Part shown: in pieces, positions 19,244 through 29,163 of the stretch
Position numbering within the stretch: position 1 is the first letter of the stretch
Layout of the letters: each line of letters opens with the position of its first letter
Position numbers and translations under genes: made by a program
Origin: Spartobacteria bacterium AMD-G4
GTDB lineage: Bacteria > Verrucomicrobiota > Verrucomicrobiia > Chthoniobacterales > Terrimicrobiaceae
Direction: 5' to 3'
Length of the DNA: 64,000 nucleotides
Assembly (NCBI GenBank): GCA_002290555.1
Contig: NEUK01000061.1
Coordinates: forward strand, 1 to 64,000
The notes under the pieces: model-generated
The model's input: only the letters and a program-made list of their open reading frames with translations
Told to the model about the DNA's origin: nothing
The model's database searches: none

Positions 19244-19999
19244 TTAGGGCGATTTTGGTGGATTCTTGAGCAAATCTACCATTTTTTGCGCCACGCCAGC
19301 GGCAGATGCGGGATTTTGGCCGGTTACGAGCAGGCTACTGGCCACCACCTGCTTCTGGAAATCCGGAGCCGGAAGGTGCTTTGCCCCCCGCTCTTCCAAC
19401 TTCGATGCGAGCAGGAAAGGAACAACTTTCGTGAGGCCGACCGCCTCCTCCTCGGCGTTCGTAAAGGCGGCCACATCTTTTCCAGCAACAAGAAATGTGC
19501 CGTCTGAGAGCTTCACATTTACCAAGGCGGCCGGCCCGTGACAGACAGCTCCCACCGGCGAGCCGCCTTGGTAAATTTCGCGGATCGTTTTTTGAACAGC
19601 TTTGTCATCCGGAAAATCCCACATTGTTCCATGTCCCCCGGCGAAAAACACAGCCGAGAATCCCTTGGGATCAAGGGACGAGAGTTTCTTCGTCGCTAAC
19701 AATTTTGCACGAAAGGCCGAATCGTTCCAATACCGGGCATTCACCGCGTCCTGCAAGTCCAGACCATCCACCGGCGGCTGGCCGCCTTCGATCGAAGCCA
19801 TCTCCACCGCAAATCCCGCTTTTTCAAAGACCTCAAGCGGATGCGTGAGTTCTGAGAGGAAAAACCCGGTTTTTTTACCGGTATCGCCCAACTCGCCATG
19901 GCTCGTGAGAACCAAAAGGACCGGTTTCACATCGGCATGTGCGGGAAGAGAAAGCGCCACTGCGAAGGCCGCACATAAAAACGAGAGGAGAATTTTTTT
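19244..19999 (-). CDS. DJ-1/PfpI-family (Hsp31-like) protein with signal peptide
   Basis: 'AVFFAGGHGTMWDFPDDKAVQKTIREIYQGGSPVGAVCHGPAALVNVKLSDGTFLVAGKDVAAFTNAEE'; signal peptide MKKILLSFLCAAFAVALSLPAHA. Confidence 0.88.
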   Translation of the reverse strand, partial: KKILLSFLCAAFAVALSLPAHADVKPVLLVLTSHGELGDTGKKTGFFLSELTHPLEVFEKAGFAVEMASIEGGQPPVDGLDLQDAVNARYWNDSAFRAKLLATKKLSSLDPKGFSAVFFAGGHGTMWDFPDDKAVQKTIREIYQGGSPVGAVCHGPAALVNVKLSDGTFLVAGKDVAAFTNAEEEAVGLTKVVPFLLASKLEERGAKHLPAPDFQKQVVASSLLVTGQNPASAAGVAQKMVDLLKNPPKSP

Positions 20000-20091
20000 C
20001 ATAAAGGAGCTCTTGAAATGCAAGGCTGGGATCGGACAATTTTTGTCAGGCCTGCAATTTAGAGAACTCCGTTCTTGAAGGTTTTGCTACC

Positions 20092-20271
20092 TTAACGCGT
20101 GCCTTGCATCGCTGAGCCGAGTGCCCCGGCGCCTTCCCAAGATGCCGGCCGATTCCAAGGAAGGGAGCCTTCGGAATGAGCAGAGGTGGCGTTGTCCGTG
20201 GCGCAGCCGGTGAGAGCAGCGGCCAAGAGGACGAGGAGGCTAATTTTGAGCAACTTGATAAATGATGTCAT
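20092..20271 (-). CDS. Small 59-aa lipoprotein (not in supplied ORF track)
   Basis: Hand translation of reverse strand: MTSFIKLLKISLLVLLAAALTGCATDNATSAHSEGSLPWNRPASWEGAGALGSAMQGTR*. Lipobox LTGC; overlaps the end of the upstream gene by 32 nt. Confidence 0.7.
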   Translation of the reverse strand: MTSFIKLLKISLLVLLAAALTGCATDNATSAHSEGSLPWNRPASWEGAGALGSAMQGTR

Positions 20272-21034
20272 CGCCAGGCTGGATGCTAAGCCCGCGAGAA
20301 AGGCTCGCAGGTATGATGTCTGCTATGGAGGTCGCGGGTTCTACTGTGGTTATACGAACTTTTCCGATGAGAGTTGACCCGCGTTTGACCAGAAACTCCA
20401 TGTTGCTTTCGATGCCTTTTTTGTTTCCAAGGCTTAGGACGACAAAGTTCCAGGCTTGGTTTACGGCAAGGACTCGACCCGTGAGACCTGTGAGGTTTTC
20501 TTTGGCCTCGTTCTTACGGGCTACTTTTTGGGAGTCAAGCAGTTTATTTTCAAGCGTCTTGTTTTCCTCGCTAAGCTTGGAGTTGAGGGTTTCCAGTTCG
20601 GCAATACGGGCCTTGTCATCTTCTGTTGGAACTGGCACTTGGGCCGTTGAGGCGGCTGCAACTTGGGCTTCGAGCTGAGTGATTTTTTCGGCGTTGGCGA
20701 GTTTTTCTGTCTCGGCGAGAGCCAAATCCGACTCGGCTTTGGTGAGTTTTGTTTTAGCGTCGGCCAGTTCGTTTGTCTTTGTGCTGACTTCGCTCTTTTG
20801 TTTCGCAAGATCGGCATCGAGGGTTAACTTTGCGGCCTTGAGATCGGTATTGGCTTTTTCGGCTTCAGCGAGTTTTTTAACTTCTCCGTCGAGATTGGTT
20901 TTAACGGTAGCGGTCTCTTGCTGTGAATCTGCCAAGTCGGCTTTGGTTTGTAGAAGATTGCTTCTGTTGAGAAAGCCCAAACCTGCGGAGGCAGCAGCCA
21001 AGACGATTGCGACGATAATAAGGATTTTGCCCAT
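20240..21034 (-). CDS. Membrane-anchored coiled-coil protein
   Basis: N-terminal TM (MGKILIIVAIVLAAASAGLGFL), long coiled coil, C-terminal globular region 'LTGRVLAVNQAWNFVVLSLGNKKGIESNMEFLVKRG'. Confidence 0.75.
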   Translation of the reverse strand: MGKILIIVAIVLAAASAGLGFLNRSNLLQTKADLADSQQETATVKTNLDGEVKKLAEAEKANTDLKAAKLTLDADLAKQKSEVSTKTNELADAKTKLTKAESDLALAETEKLANAEKITQLEAQVAAASTAQVPVPTEDDKARIAELETLNSKLSEENKTLENKLLDSQKVARKNEAKENLTGLTGRVLAVNQAWNFVVLSLGNKKGIESNMEFLVKRGSTLIGKVRITTVEPATSIADIIPASLSRGLSIQPGDDIIYQVAQN

Positions 21035-21137
21035 GAGATGGAGGAGCGTTGAAAGGGGTGTTGTAGTTGGCGCGCTTTGAAGGAGCAAGCGAGAAATTTC
21101 GAATGACGAGGCATCTATTTTTCGGCGAATGGGAGTA

Positions 21138-23420
21138 TTACGCGGGTTTAAAATCTACTTGCTGTTTGAACATGTCGACGCGGTCGACAGCGACCTCCAG
21201 GAAATCCCCGACCTGATAAATCTTTTTGGACTTTCTTCCGCACAGGCGGCCGCGGGATGGTTCGTGGATGTAAAAGTCGCCCTCAAGTGCGGAAACATGG
21301 ACAAGACCGGTGAGTAAAAATTCGGGCAATTCCACGAAGAAACCGAAATTTCGCACATCCATGATCATGGCACGGAATTTGTGACGATTGCCCTCGGTCG
21401 TTTGGAGTTGGAAGAACTCGAGTTTTTTGAGCCGCACAGATTCCTTCTCGGCATCCGCCGCAGAGCGTTCGGTGGTGGAAATATGCTCGGCCATGGCGCC
21501 AAGAGTGGAGGAGTCTGGCCCGCTCTTGGTGAGGCCAAGTTGACGCTCGAGGGCCCGGTGCACGATGAGGTCGCTGTAGCGGCGGATAGGACTGGTGAAG
21601 TGCGTGTAGTCCGATTTTGAAAGTCCATAATGGCCGAGGGGCTCTGGAAAATAGCGGGCTCGCTTGAGGCTTTTCAGTAGGGCAATTTTTACAGCCGAGG
21701 CAAAGGGTTTGCCGTGGAGCGAGGCGAGGAGTTTTTGCAATTCGGGCCGGTGTGTGAGGTCGCCGGCGCGGATGCCTTGAGAGGCGGCGAATTCACGAAA
21801 TTCCACGAGCTTTTCGGGGTCCGGCTTCTCGTGGATGCGGTAGACGGCGGGTTGTTTGCGGTGCTTGAGCTCGCGGGCCACGAGTTCGTTCGCGAGGAGC
21901 ATAAGTTCCTCGATGAGCTGGTGGGAAATGTCATTCTCCACACGCTCGAGCCGCACGGGGCGCCCGGTTTCGTCCAACCAGACCTTGATCTCTGGAAACT
22001 CCAAATCGAGGGATCCTGCGGCAAAGCGTTTTTTACGCAGCAGGGAGGAGAGCTCCCAGGCGGTGTGGACACGCTCGGAGAGGAGGTCGCCTTTTTTCGG
22101 TGGCTTCTCAAGAAGCGCGAATGCCTCTTTGTAGGTCAACCGTGCGGCGCTGCGAATCACGGTTTTGGCGAAGCGGACGGATTGGATTTTCCCGCTCTGG
22201 AGGATCTCGGCAAAAACGGAGAATGCCATGCGGTCCACCTGCGGCTTGAGACTGCAGATGCCGTTGCTCAAGGCCTCGGGAAGCATGGGAATGACCCTGT
22301 CGGCAAGATACACGCTATTCCCGCGCGTGTGTGCCTCGCGGTCGAGAGCGGACTTGGGTTTCACATAATGTGAGACATCGGCGATGTGAATACCAACCCT
22401 CCACCCACCGGGGATGTGCTCCACATTGATGGCGTCGTCGAAGTCCTTCGCATCATCCGGGTCGATAGTAAAAATGAAGCGGTCGCGCAAATCCTCGCGC
22501 TTTGCGGCATCGGCGGGATCGACCTCGGGCGACACCCCCTTGGCCTCGTGGAGGACATCATGAGGAAATTCCAATGGCAACCTGTGCTTGCGAATGATGG
22601 AGAGCATGTCGATGCCTGGAGCCCCTGCTGGCCCAAGGATTTCGATAAGGTGCCCCTCGGGGTTCACATGGCGTGATGGCCAGGAATCGAGCTTCGCAAC
22701 GACCTTGTCGCCAACCTTCGCCAGAAGCGGTGGGGCTGGTGGATTGACATACAGATTTTGGGCGAAGCGTGGATCGTCGGCTACAACGTAGAAGAAGTTT
22801 TTTGAGCGTTGGAGTGTGCCTACGATGGTCTCGTTGGCACGTGTGAGTATGCGGATCACCTTTCCCTCGCGGCGTTTTTCCGGCCGGGTGAAGAAGCCGG
22901 GCTCCTCTGGCTGGCTCGAGATGCGCGCCACAACCCGGTCGCCGTGCATGGCCGTGAAGCAATTTTCGAAGCGGATGAAGAGGTCTGGATCGCCTTGCTT
23001 TTCGTTCAGCACATGGGCCCCGCCATTGGCGTGCATTTGGAGGATGCCGGTAAAGAGATCGGCCTCCTTGGGGATAATGAAGCGGTCCCGCCGGATGCGG
23101 GCGATTTCGCCTGTGGTCTCCATTTCTTTGAGAAGTTGCAGGAGCTTGCCTTTCCATGCAGGAGGAAGGTCCAGCGCCGAAGCGATTCCAGCGGCGTCCA
23201 GTGGCCGTTGAGAGACTTGACGGAGAATGGAGGCGCGAAGTTTTTGCGAAGGCTCACCGGTGGCTTTTTGAGAAGTGCCGCTGCGTCTCGCGGGTCGCTG
23301 AGGTTTTGCAGGGTTGGCAGCAACCGTCGACGAACTCGGCGCTTTGCTGGAATCGGATTTCTGAGTGCGGGAGCGACTTTGCAGGTGACTATTCGGCCCG
23401 CTCTTTTTGGGATTCGGCAT
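21138..23420 (-). CDS. rnr: Ribonuclease R
   Basis: RNB motif 'DPDDAKDFDDAINVEHIPGGWRVGIHIADVSHYVKPKSALDREAHTRGNSVYLADRVIPMLPEALSNGICSLKPQVDRMAFSV'; C-terminal S1. Confidence 0.95.
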   Translation of the reverse strand: MPNPKKSGPNSHLQSRSRTQKSDSSKAPSSSTVAANPAKPQRPARRSGTSQKATGEPSQKLRASILRQVSQRPLDAAGIASALDLPPAWKGKLLQLLKEMETTGEIARIRRDRFIIPKEADLFTGILQMHANGGAHVLNEKQGDPDLFIRFENCFTAMHGDRVVARISSQPEEPGFFTRPEKRREGKVIRILTRANETIVGTLQRSKNFFYVVADDPRFAQNLYVNPPAPPLLAKVGDKVVAKLDSWPSRHVNPEGHLIEILGPAGAPGIDMLSIIRKHRLPLEFPHDVLHEAKGVSPEVDPADAAKREDLRDRFIFTIDPDDAKDFDDAINVEHIPGGWRVGIHIADVSHYVKPKSALDREAHTRGNSVYLADRVIPMLPEALSNGICSLKPQVDRMAFSVFAEILQSGKIQSVRFAKTVIRSAARLTYKEAFALLEKPPKKGDLLSERVHTAWELSSLLRKKRFAAGSLDLEFPEIKVWLDETGRPVRLERVENDISHQLIEELMLLANELVARELKHRKQPAVYRIHEKPDPEKLVEFREFAASQGIRAGDLTHRPELQKLLASLHGKPFASAVKIALLKSLKRARYFPEPLGHYGLSKSDYTHFTSPIRRYSDLIVHRALERQLGLTKSGPDSSTLGAMAEHISTTERSAADAEKESVRLKKLEFFQLQTTEGNRHKFRAMIMDVRNFGFFVELPEFLLTGLVHVSALEGDFYIHEPSRGRLCGRKSKKIYQVGDFLEVAVDRVDMFKQQVDFKPA

Positions 23421-23509
23421 GGCCCATCCATCGCCCCGTCGCATGGCGCTGGCAAGCCCCGCCTTTTTCCATTCGACTCGGGAGGGGTGCAGCGCGAGGG
23501 TTATGGCCT

Positions 23510-23926
23510 ATGAAAAATGTGCGTATCGTCGAGCAACTCGTTATCTTTATTGCCAATCGTCCAGGAACACTCGCAGACATCTGCGACGCACTCGCCGAGG
23601 CGAACATCAATATCTACGGCCTGACCGTCATCGATACTGTGGACCATGCAGCGATCCGCATGGTCGTAAGCGATACTCGCAAAGCCATCGCCCTGTTGGA
23701 GTCTCATGGAACCCTCGTGTTGGATAGCGAAGTGCTCATGATTGAAAACGACAACCGCCCTGGCAGCTTGTCGCGTGTGGCACGGCTTCTCTCCAAATCG
23801 AAGGTGAATATCGAATACGCCTACCTCGCTTCCATGCCGAGCGCCCGGAAGGGTCTTCTTATCCTGCGGGTGAGCGATGTAAAAAAAGCCTTCAAACTCC
23901 TATCCAAGGACGAACCTGTGGATTGA
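23510..23926 (+). CDS. Tandem ACT-domain protein
   Basis: 138 aa: 'QLVIFIANRPGTLADICDALAEANINIYGLTVIDTVDHAAIRMVVSD' and 'LMIENDNRPGSLSRVARLLSKSKVNIEYAYLA'. ATG at 23510. Confidence 0.88.
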   Translation: MKNVRIVEQLVIFIANRPGTLADICDALAEANINIYGLTVIDTVDHAAIRMVVSDTRKAIALLESHGTLVLDSEVLMIENDNRPGSLSRVARLLSKSKVNIEYAYLASMPSARKGLLILRVSDVKKAFKLLSKDEPVD

Positions 23927-24679
23927 TTACAAGCCTGTCGGGTGGTCGATGAACTGCCAAGGCAGAGCGAACCTGCGGGAGACCAATTCTGCAGCGGCTT
24001 TGACTCCAAAGGTCTCTGTAGCATAGTGGCCCGCATAGAAAAGGTTCACGCCCAACTCTTCTGCCGCCGTGTAGGACCAATGCGGGCCCTCACCAGTGAT
24101 CAAGGTATCCACCCCAGCCTCGGCGGCCTTTGCGATATCGCCGCCTGCGCCTCCGGTTACAACTCCCACTCTTCGCGCAAGCACCGGACCACCTGGAGCG
24201 AGGTGCACCTGACCGCCCACAGCGCGCGATAAGTGATCCCGCAAAACCTCACGGCTGATCTCGGCTTCAAACATGAGTCCGATATTTTGCCCCGCCGTTG
24301 GAAAAAATGGCACCCCATTTTGGAGTCCGATGGCGCCTGCCAGCAGAGCGTTGTTGCCGATTTCAGGATGAATATCCAATGGCAGGTGAGCACTGTAAAT
24401 TGCCATGTCCGCTTCCACCATCAAGCGCGTCTTCCTGTAGGTGGCGCCTGTGATACGCTGGGCTCCGCTCCAGAAGAGGCCGTGGTGCACGATGAGAAAA
24501 TCCACCCCGGCTTGGGAGGCCTCTCGGATAACCGCCTCGGTGGCATCCACCGCCGCGCCAATACGCGTGAGGCCACCTGAGTTTTCAACCTGGAGACCGT
24601 TCAGGGCTTGTGGAAAATCCCCCACTTCATGAGTGCGCAGGATTTCATCGAGGTATTTGACCGCATCGGCGAGGTGCAT
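23927..24679 (-). CDS. Nif3-like dinuclear metal center protein
   Basis: 'DFPQALNGLQVENSGGLTRIGAAVDATEAVIREASQAGVDFLIVHHGLFWSG', 'INTLITGEGPHWSYTAAEELGVNLFYAGHYATETFGVKA'-type motifs. Confidence 0.9.
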   Translation of the reverse strand: MHLADAVKYLDEILRTHEVGDFPQALNGLQVENSGGLTRIGAAVDATEAVIREASQAGVDFLIVHHGLFWSGAQRITGATYRKTRLMVEADMAIYSAHLPLDIHPEIGNNALLAGAIGLQNGVPFFPTAGQNIGLMFEAEISREVLRDHLSRAVGGQVHLAPGGPVLARRVGVVTGGAGGDIAKAAEAGVDTLITGEGPHWSYTAAEELGVNLFYAGHYATETFGVKAAAELVSRRFALPWQFIDHPTGL

Positions 24680-24837
24680 CAAAAAATCTCTACACACTCC
24701 CGGGGATGGGCCGAAGTATTTTCTGTGCCGAGCCTGCTCGATTGCTCTGTCGCGATGGGGAGTCGGCTCTGTTTTCCCGGCGCACTCGCGGGTTTGTCCC
24801 CTTGCCGCTTGAGGTCCGGGAGGATAACGGTCTGGCT

Positions 24838-25500
24838 ATGTCTGGAATGAAAGGTGTGATTTTCGATTGGGACGGTGTGGTGATTGATTCCTCAGCGCAG
24901 CATGAGCGCTCGTGGGAAATTCTCGCGCAGGAAATCTCCAAGCCACTTCCAGAGGGGCATTTTAAGCTCGGCTTCGGACAGAAGAATCAAGTGATCATTC
25001 CTCGGATTCTTCAGTGGGCCTCGGAGGAGAAAGACATTCAAGACTTGGCCGATCGCAAAGAAGAAATCTACAGAGGATTGGTGAGGGCATCGGGCGTGCA
25101 CATACTCCCCGGCGCGAGAGAACTCCTGATCGCATTGCAGGAAAAGGGAGTTCCTGCGGCTGTGGGATCGTCGACGCCGCGGGGAAATCTCCGTGCAATC
25201 TTTGCGGCAACTGGTCTCGACCGTTTCTTCCAAGCGGTGGTCTGCGGGGACGACGTGAGCCATGGCAAACCGGCGCCGGATGTTTTTCTTCTGGCTGCAG
25301 AGAAACTTGGTCTGCCACCGGCAGGCTGCCTCGTTATCGAGGATGCCCATGCCGGGATCGAAGCGGCTCTACGAGCGGGAATGAGAGTGCTGGCCGTGGC
25401 CACAACAAACCCACTGCAAGATTTGCATGCGGCCACCGACGCACTGGAATCTCTCGCGGGAGTGACTCCAGACCGCTTGGCCGCCGTATTTCTCAAATAA
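24838..25500 (+). CDS. HAD-family hydrolase (beta-phosphoglucomutase-like)
   Basis: 'GVIFDWDGVVIDSSAQHERSWEILAQE', 'AVGSSTPRGNLRAIF', 'GKPAPDVFLLAAEKLGLPPAGCLVIEDAHAGIEAALRAGM'. Confidence 0.9.
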   Translation: MSGMKGVIFDWDGVVIDSSAQHERSWEILAQEISKPLPEGHFKLGFGQKNQVIIPRILQWASEEKDIQDLADRKEEIYRGLVRASGVHILPGARELLIALQEKGVPAAVGSSTPRGNLRAIFAATGLDRFFQAVVCGDDVSHGKPAPDVFLLAAEKLGLPPAGCLVIEDAHAGIEAALRAGMRVLAVATTNPLQDLHAATDALESLAGVTPDRLAAVFLK

Positions 25501-25510
25501 GCAAGGTCGC

Positions 25511-27202
25511 TTATTTCCGGTCTTTGGATTTTTTCGGAAACTTCTGCTTTGATCCCGAGATGAAGTCCTTGTTGGAATCCTGAACGGGGGCCAGCGAAAC
25601 CTGGATGTCTCCGGCATTCGTCTCGACGAGGCGCGGGGCGTCACGAAGAACATCGAGAAATTGCTGGGGCACCTGGGCGAAGGATTGGCCAGGCATGATG
25701 TCAATAATGCCAACAGACCGGGCCGGGAGGCCGAGGGAATCTTCCAGGAGGCCTATGATATCGCGCGGGGAGATACGGGTCTCGCGGCCCGCACTGAGTC
25801 GGACCCACTGCATACCTCGCGAGGCGGGGCGAAGGTTCGGCGAGGAGTCCTGAAAATGTTCGGAACGGGCTGGGGCGGCTTTCTTGCGAGGCTCTTCGAT
25901 TTCTTTTTCAGCCGGGGACTCTGGACCGGCCATTAACTCAAAGAGGGCGGCGGCGATGTCGGTAGAATTGTAGCCCTCCTCAAGCAATCGGTCTGTGAGA
26001 GCCATGGAGAGGTTGCCGCGATCAAGAACCGCACGGACTTTTTGCACCATGGCTTCGGAGCGGCGCTCTTCGACTTCTCCTGCCGTGGGAATTTTACCAC
26101 GCAGAATTTTGGTGCGTGTGAAACGCTCGATGTGCTGGAGCTTGTAGATGTCCCGACCGGAGACAAAAGTGATGGCCATGCCTTTGCGCCCAGCGCGGCC
26201 GGTGCGGCCGATGCGGTGGACATAGTCCTCTGAGTCGTAAGGAAGGTCGTAGTTTACGACGAGCTCGAGCTCATCGACATCAATGCCCCGTGCGGCGACA
26301 TCCGTAGCGACAAGGAATTCAAATTCTGCCTTTTTGAATTTGTTCATCACGCGGGTGCGCTGGGCCTGTGCGATGCCCCCATGCAAGCGGTCGGCCGAGA
26401 AGCCTTGGGCGATGAGGTCGTCCGCAAGCTCATCAACCATGCGCTGCGTGTTGCAAAAAATGATCCCGAGCTTGTAGCCGTGGAAATCGATGAGGCGGAG
26501 GAGCGTCTCAAATTTTAGGCGCTGTGGCACCTCATAATACCACTGTTCGATCGCGGGAACGGTGAGCTGTTTTTGTTCGATTTTCACCGACTTGGGCGAA
26601 TTCGAGTGCCGTTCAATCAGGTCGCGAATCGGCTTCGAGACGGTGGCCGAGAAGAAAACCGTTTGCCTTTCCTTGGGCGTTGCGGAAAGGATTTTTTCGA
26701 TGTCTTCGCGGAAGCCCATGTCGAGCATGCGGTCGGCCTCATCGAGGACAACCATCTTGACCGTGCCGAGCCGAAGAGTGCCTTTGTCCATGTGATCCAT
26801 GATTCGGCCCGGTGTTCCAATCACAATCTGAACGCCTTTTTTGAGTTCGAAAAATTGACGCTCATAGGATGCTCCGCCATAGATGGGAACGGCGTGTAGT
26901 CCTTTCTTGTGGGCAGAGAGTTTATGCACCTCATCCGCCACTTGGGTTGCCAACTCCCGGGTGGGACACATGATCAAAACTTGCACGGAGCGGTCGGAGG
27001 CCACGCAAAGTTCGATGGCGGGAATCGCGAAGGCGGCTGTTTTTCCAGATCCTGTCTGCGACTGGCCAACGACATCATGGCCCTCGAGCAGAACGGGGAT
27101 TGCTGCGGACTGGATCGGTGAGGCTTCCTCGAAACCAAGATCCGCAACCGCCTTCAAAACTTCAGGCGACAGGCCCAGATCCGCAAAATTCAACTTAGTC
27201 AT
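25511..27202 (-). CDS. DEAD-box RNA helicase with DbpA-type C-terminal domain
   Basis: 'QTGSGKTAAFAIP', 'VVLDEADRMLDMGF', 'FSATV', 'HRIGRTGRAGRKG'; C-terminal 'WVRLSAGRETRISPRDIIGLLEDSLGLPARSVGIIDI'. Confidence 0.93.
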   Translation of the reverse strand: MTKLNFADLGLSPEVLKAVADLGFEEASPIQSAAIPVLLEGHDVVGQSQTGSGKTAAFAIPAIELCVASDRSVQVLIMCPTRELATQVADEVHKLSAHKKGLHAVPIYGGASYERQFFELKKGVQIVIGTPGRIMDHMDKGTLRLGTVKMVVLDEADRMLDMGFREDIEKILSATPKERQTVFFSATVSKPIRDLIERHSNSPKSVKIEQKQLTVPAIEQWYYEVPQRLKFETLLRLIDFHGYKLGIIFCNTQRMVDELADDLIAQGFSADRLHGGIAQAQRTRVMNKFKKAEFEFLVATDVAARGIDVDELELVVNYDLPYDSEDYVHRIGRTGRAGRKGMAITFVSGRDIYKLQHIERFTRTKILRGKIPTAGEVEERRSEAMVQKVRAVLDRGNLSMALTDRLLEEGYNSTDIAAALFELMAGPESPAEKEIEEPRKKAAPARSEHFQDSSPNLRPASRGMQWVRLSAGRETRISPRDIIGLLEDSLGLPARSVGIIDIMPGQSFAQVPQQFLDVLRDAPRLVETNAGDIQVSLAPVQDSNKDFISGSKQKFPKKSKDRK

Positions 27203-27253
27203 CCCACATCAATAGCCTCCAACCGCATCTCCGTCACGGGAAACCCTACGAAT

Positions 27254-28198
27254 CTACTTCGAAAGCTCGAGCATGCGGCGCACGGAGAGCTCGGCTTTGG
27301 AGCGAATTTCTTCGGGAATCTCTATTTGTGGCCTCAGATCGGCGAGGCAGTCGCGCAGCTTCTCAAGCGTATTCAGTTTCATGTAGCGGCAGTCAGCACA
27401 CGCGCACGAGTCGGTCGGGCCGGGAATGAAATTCTTGTTCGGCACTTCGCGGCGAAGCCGATGCAACATACCGCTCTCAGTAACAATGATGAAATCTTGG
27501 GCGGGGTTGTCGCGGCAGTAGGTCACCATTTTTTCGGTGGAGCAGACTTCATCCGCGAGCAAGCGCACGGCAAGCGTGCACTCCGGATGCGCCACGACCA
27601 CGGCACTGGGATGCCCGCTTTTGATGCGGCTGATGCTGCTGCGGGTGAACTCAACATGCACATAACAATTGCCCCGCCAGAGATCCATGTGGCGTCCCGT
27701 TTTTTCCATCACCCAGGCTCCAAGATTCTGATCGGGGACAAAAAGGATGTTGCGATCCTTCGGAGCGGATTCAACGATTTTGACGGCATTGCCGCTGGTC
27801 ACAATCACATCGGCCAAGGCCTTCACGCCAGCGCTGCAATTGATGTAGGCGATGACAAAGTAATTTTTATCACGGTGTTCCTCAAGATACTCAGACAGCT
27901 TGTCCGCAGGGCAGGAATCGGAAAGCGAACAACCGGCGTTCATGTCGGGAATGACAACGGTTTTTGAGGGACTCAAAATTTTGGCCGTTTCACCCATGAA
28001 GTGAACGCCGCAGAAAGCAATGACATCGGCATCCGTATCGGCTGCTTGTCGGCTTAGGCCAAGTGAGTCGCCAACAAAGTCGGCCACTTCTTGGATAGCG
28101 GCCGCTTGGTAGTTATGAGCGAGGATCACGGCATTGCGTGAGCGCTTGAGATCCATGATTTCCGCGATGAGATCGGTCGAGACAGCTTGCATAGGCAT
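27254..28198 (-). CDS. nadA: Quinolinate synthase
   Basis: 'AVILAHNYQAAAIQEVADFVGDSLGLSRQAADTDADVIAFCGVHFMGETAKILSP', 'VVAHPECTLAVRLLADEV', 'CACADCRYMKLNTLEKL'. Start MPMQAV at 28198. Confidence 0.95.
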   Translation of the reverse strand: MPMQAVSTDLIAEIMDLKRSRNAVILAHNYQAAAIQEVADFVGDSLGLSRQAADTDADVIAFCGVHFMGETAKILSPSKTVVIPDMNAGCSLSDSCPADKLSEYLEEHRDKNYFVIAYINCSAGVKALADVIVTSGNAVKIVESAPKDRNILFVPDQNLGAWVMEKTGRHMDLWRGNCYVHVEFTRSSISRIKSGHPSAVVVAHPECTLAVRLLADEVCSTEKMVTYCRDNPAQDFIIVTESGMLHRLRREVPNKNFIPGPTDSCACADCRYMKLNTLEKLRDCLADLRPQIEIPEEIRSKAELSVRRMLELSK

Positions 28199-28296
28199 GA
28201 CGATGCGGGATGAGCGCCGAGCAATCAAGCGGGTGTTTTGCTGCGAATCGTGGAGCGCCCTCGACAGAGGCAACCGGAGGCGGATAAAAAGACAGG

Positions 28297-29163
28297 ATGA
28301 CAAGTATGACTGGACACGGCCGTGGCGAGGCCCGCACGAAAAGCTGGGTGGCCGTTGTGGAATGCCATTCCGTGAATCGCAAGACGGCTGAAGTCGTCTT
28401 GCACGCGGAGCGAGGTGCTCTGCGTCTTGAGCCGGCCATCCGTGAGCGTGTCTTGGAGCGTATTGCACGCGGGAGAGTTCAAGTAAACATCTCCCTGGTT
28501 GGCTCCAGAGAAGCAGGACAAAGGTTCTTTGATGAAAACCGCGCCTCGGATTTTGTTGATCAAGCACGCCGTTTGCAGAAAAAACTTGGCCTCGAGGGTG
28601 GCATCACTCTCTCAGATGTGATTGCGGCTCCGGGAGTGATTCAGACTTCAGATACACAAATCGAGGACGCAAGCGGTGTCGTCATGTCCGCGCTGGATCT
28701 CGCTTTGGATGGGCTTGTGGCAACACGGGCAAACGAGGGCGCTGCTCTGCAAAAAGTTCTTTCCAAGGGCACAGACCGCTTGGCGGCAATTATCAAAAAA
28801 ACAACTCCGCTCGCTGGCAAAGTGACAGCGGCCTACCGCGAAACTTTGCACAAGCGCATTGAGCGGGCAGGAGTGAGCCTGGCCGCCAATGATCCCCGTC
28901 TCGCAGTTGAAATTGCCCTATTCGCAGAACGCAGCGATATCACAGAGGAAATCGAGCGCGCGGCCAGCCATATCGCCCAATTTCGCGAAAAACTCATCGC
29001 AAAGGGCCCCATCGGACGCACTCTGGAATTTCTGACCCAGGAACTCGGGCGCGAATTCAACACGCTCGGATCGAAATCGGCGCACACCACCATCTCCCGC
29101 CTTGTCATCGAGGCGAAATCGGAACTCGACCGCATTCGAGAGCAACTCGCCAACATTGAATAG
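28297..29163 (+). CDS. yicC: YicC-family protein
   Basis: 'MTSMTGHGRGEA...WVAVVECHSVNRKTAEVVLHAERGALRLEPAIRERV', 'FLTQELGREFNTLGSKSAHTTISRLVIEAKSELDRIREQLANIE'. Confidence 0.92.
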   Translation: MTSMTGHGRGEARTKSWVAVVECHSVNRKTAEVVLHAERGALRLEPAIRERVLERIARGRVQVNISLVGSREAGQRFFDENRASDFVDQARRLQKKLGLEGGITLSDVIAAPGVIQTSDTQIEDASGVVMSALDLALDGLVATRANEGAALQKVLSKGTDRLAAIIKKTTPLAGKVTAAYRETLHKRIERAGVSLAANDPRLAVEIALFAERSDITEEIERAASHIAQFREKLIAKGPIGRTLEFLTQELGREFNTLGSKSAHTTISRLVIEAKSELDRIREQLANIE

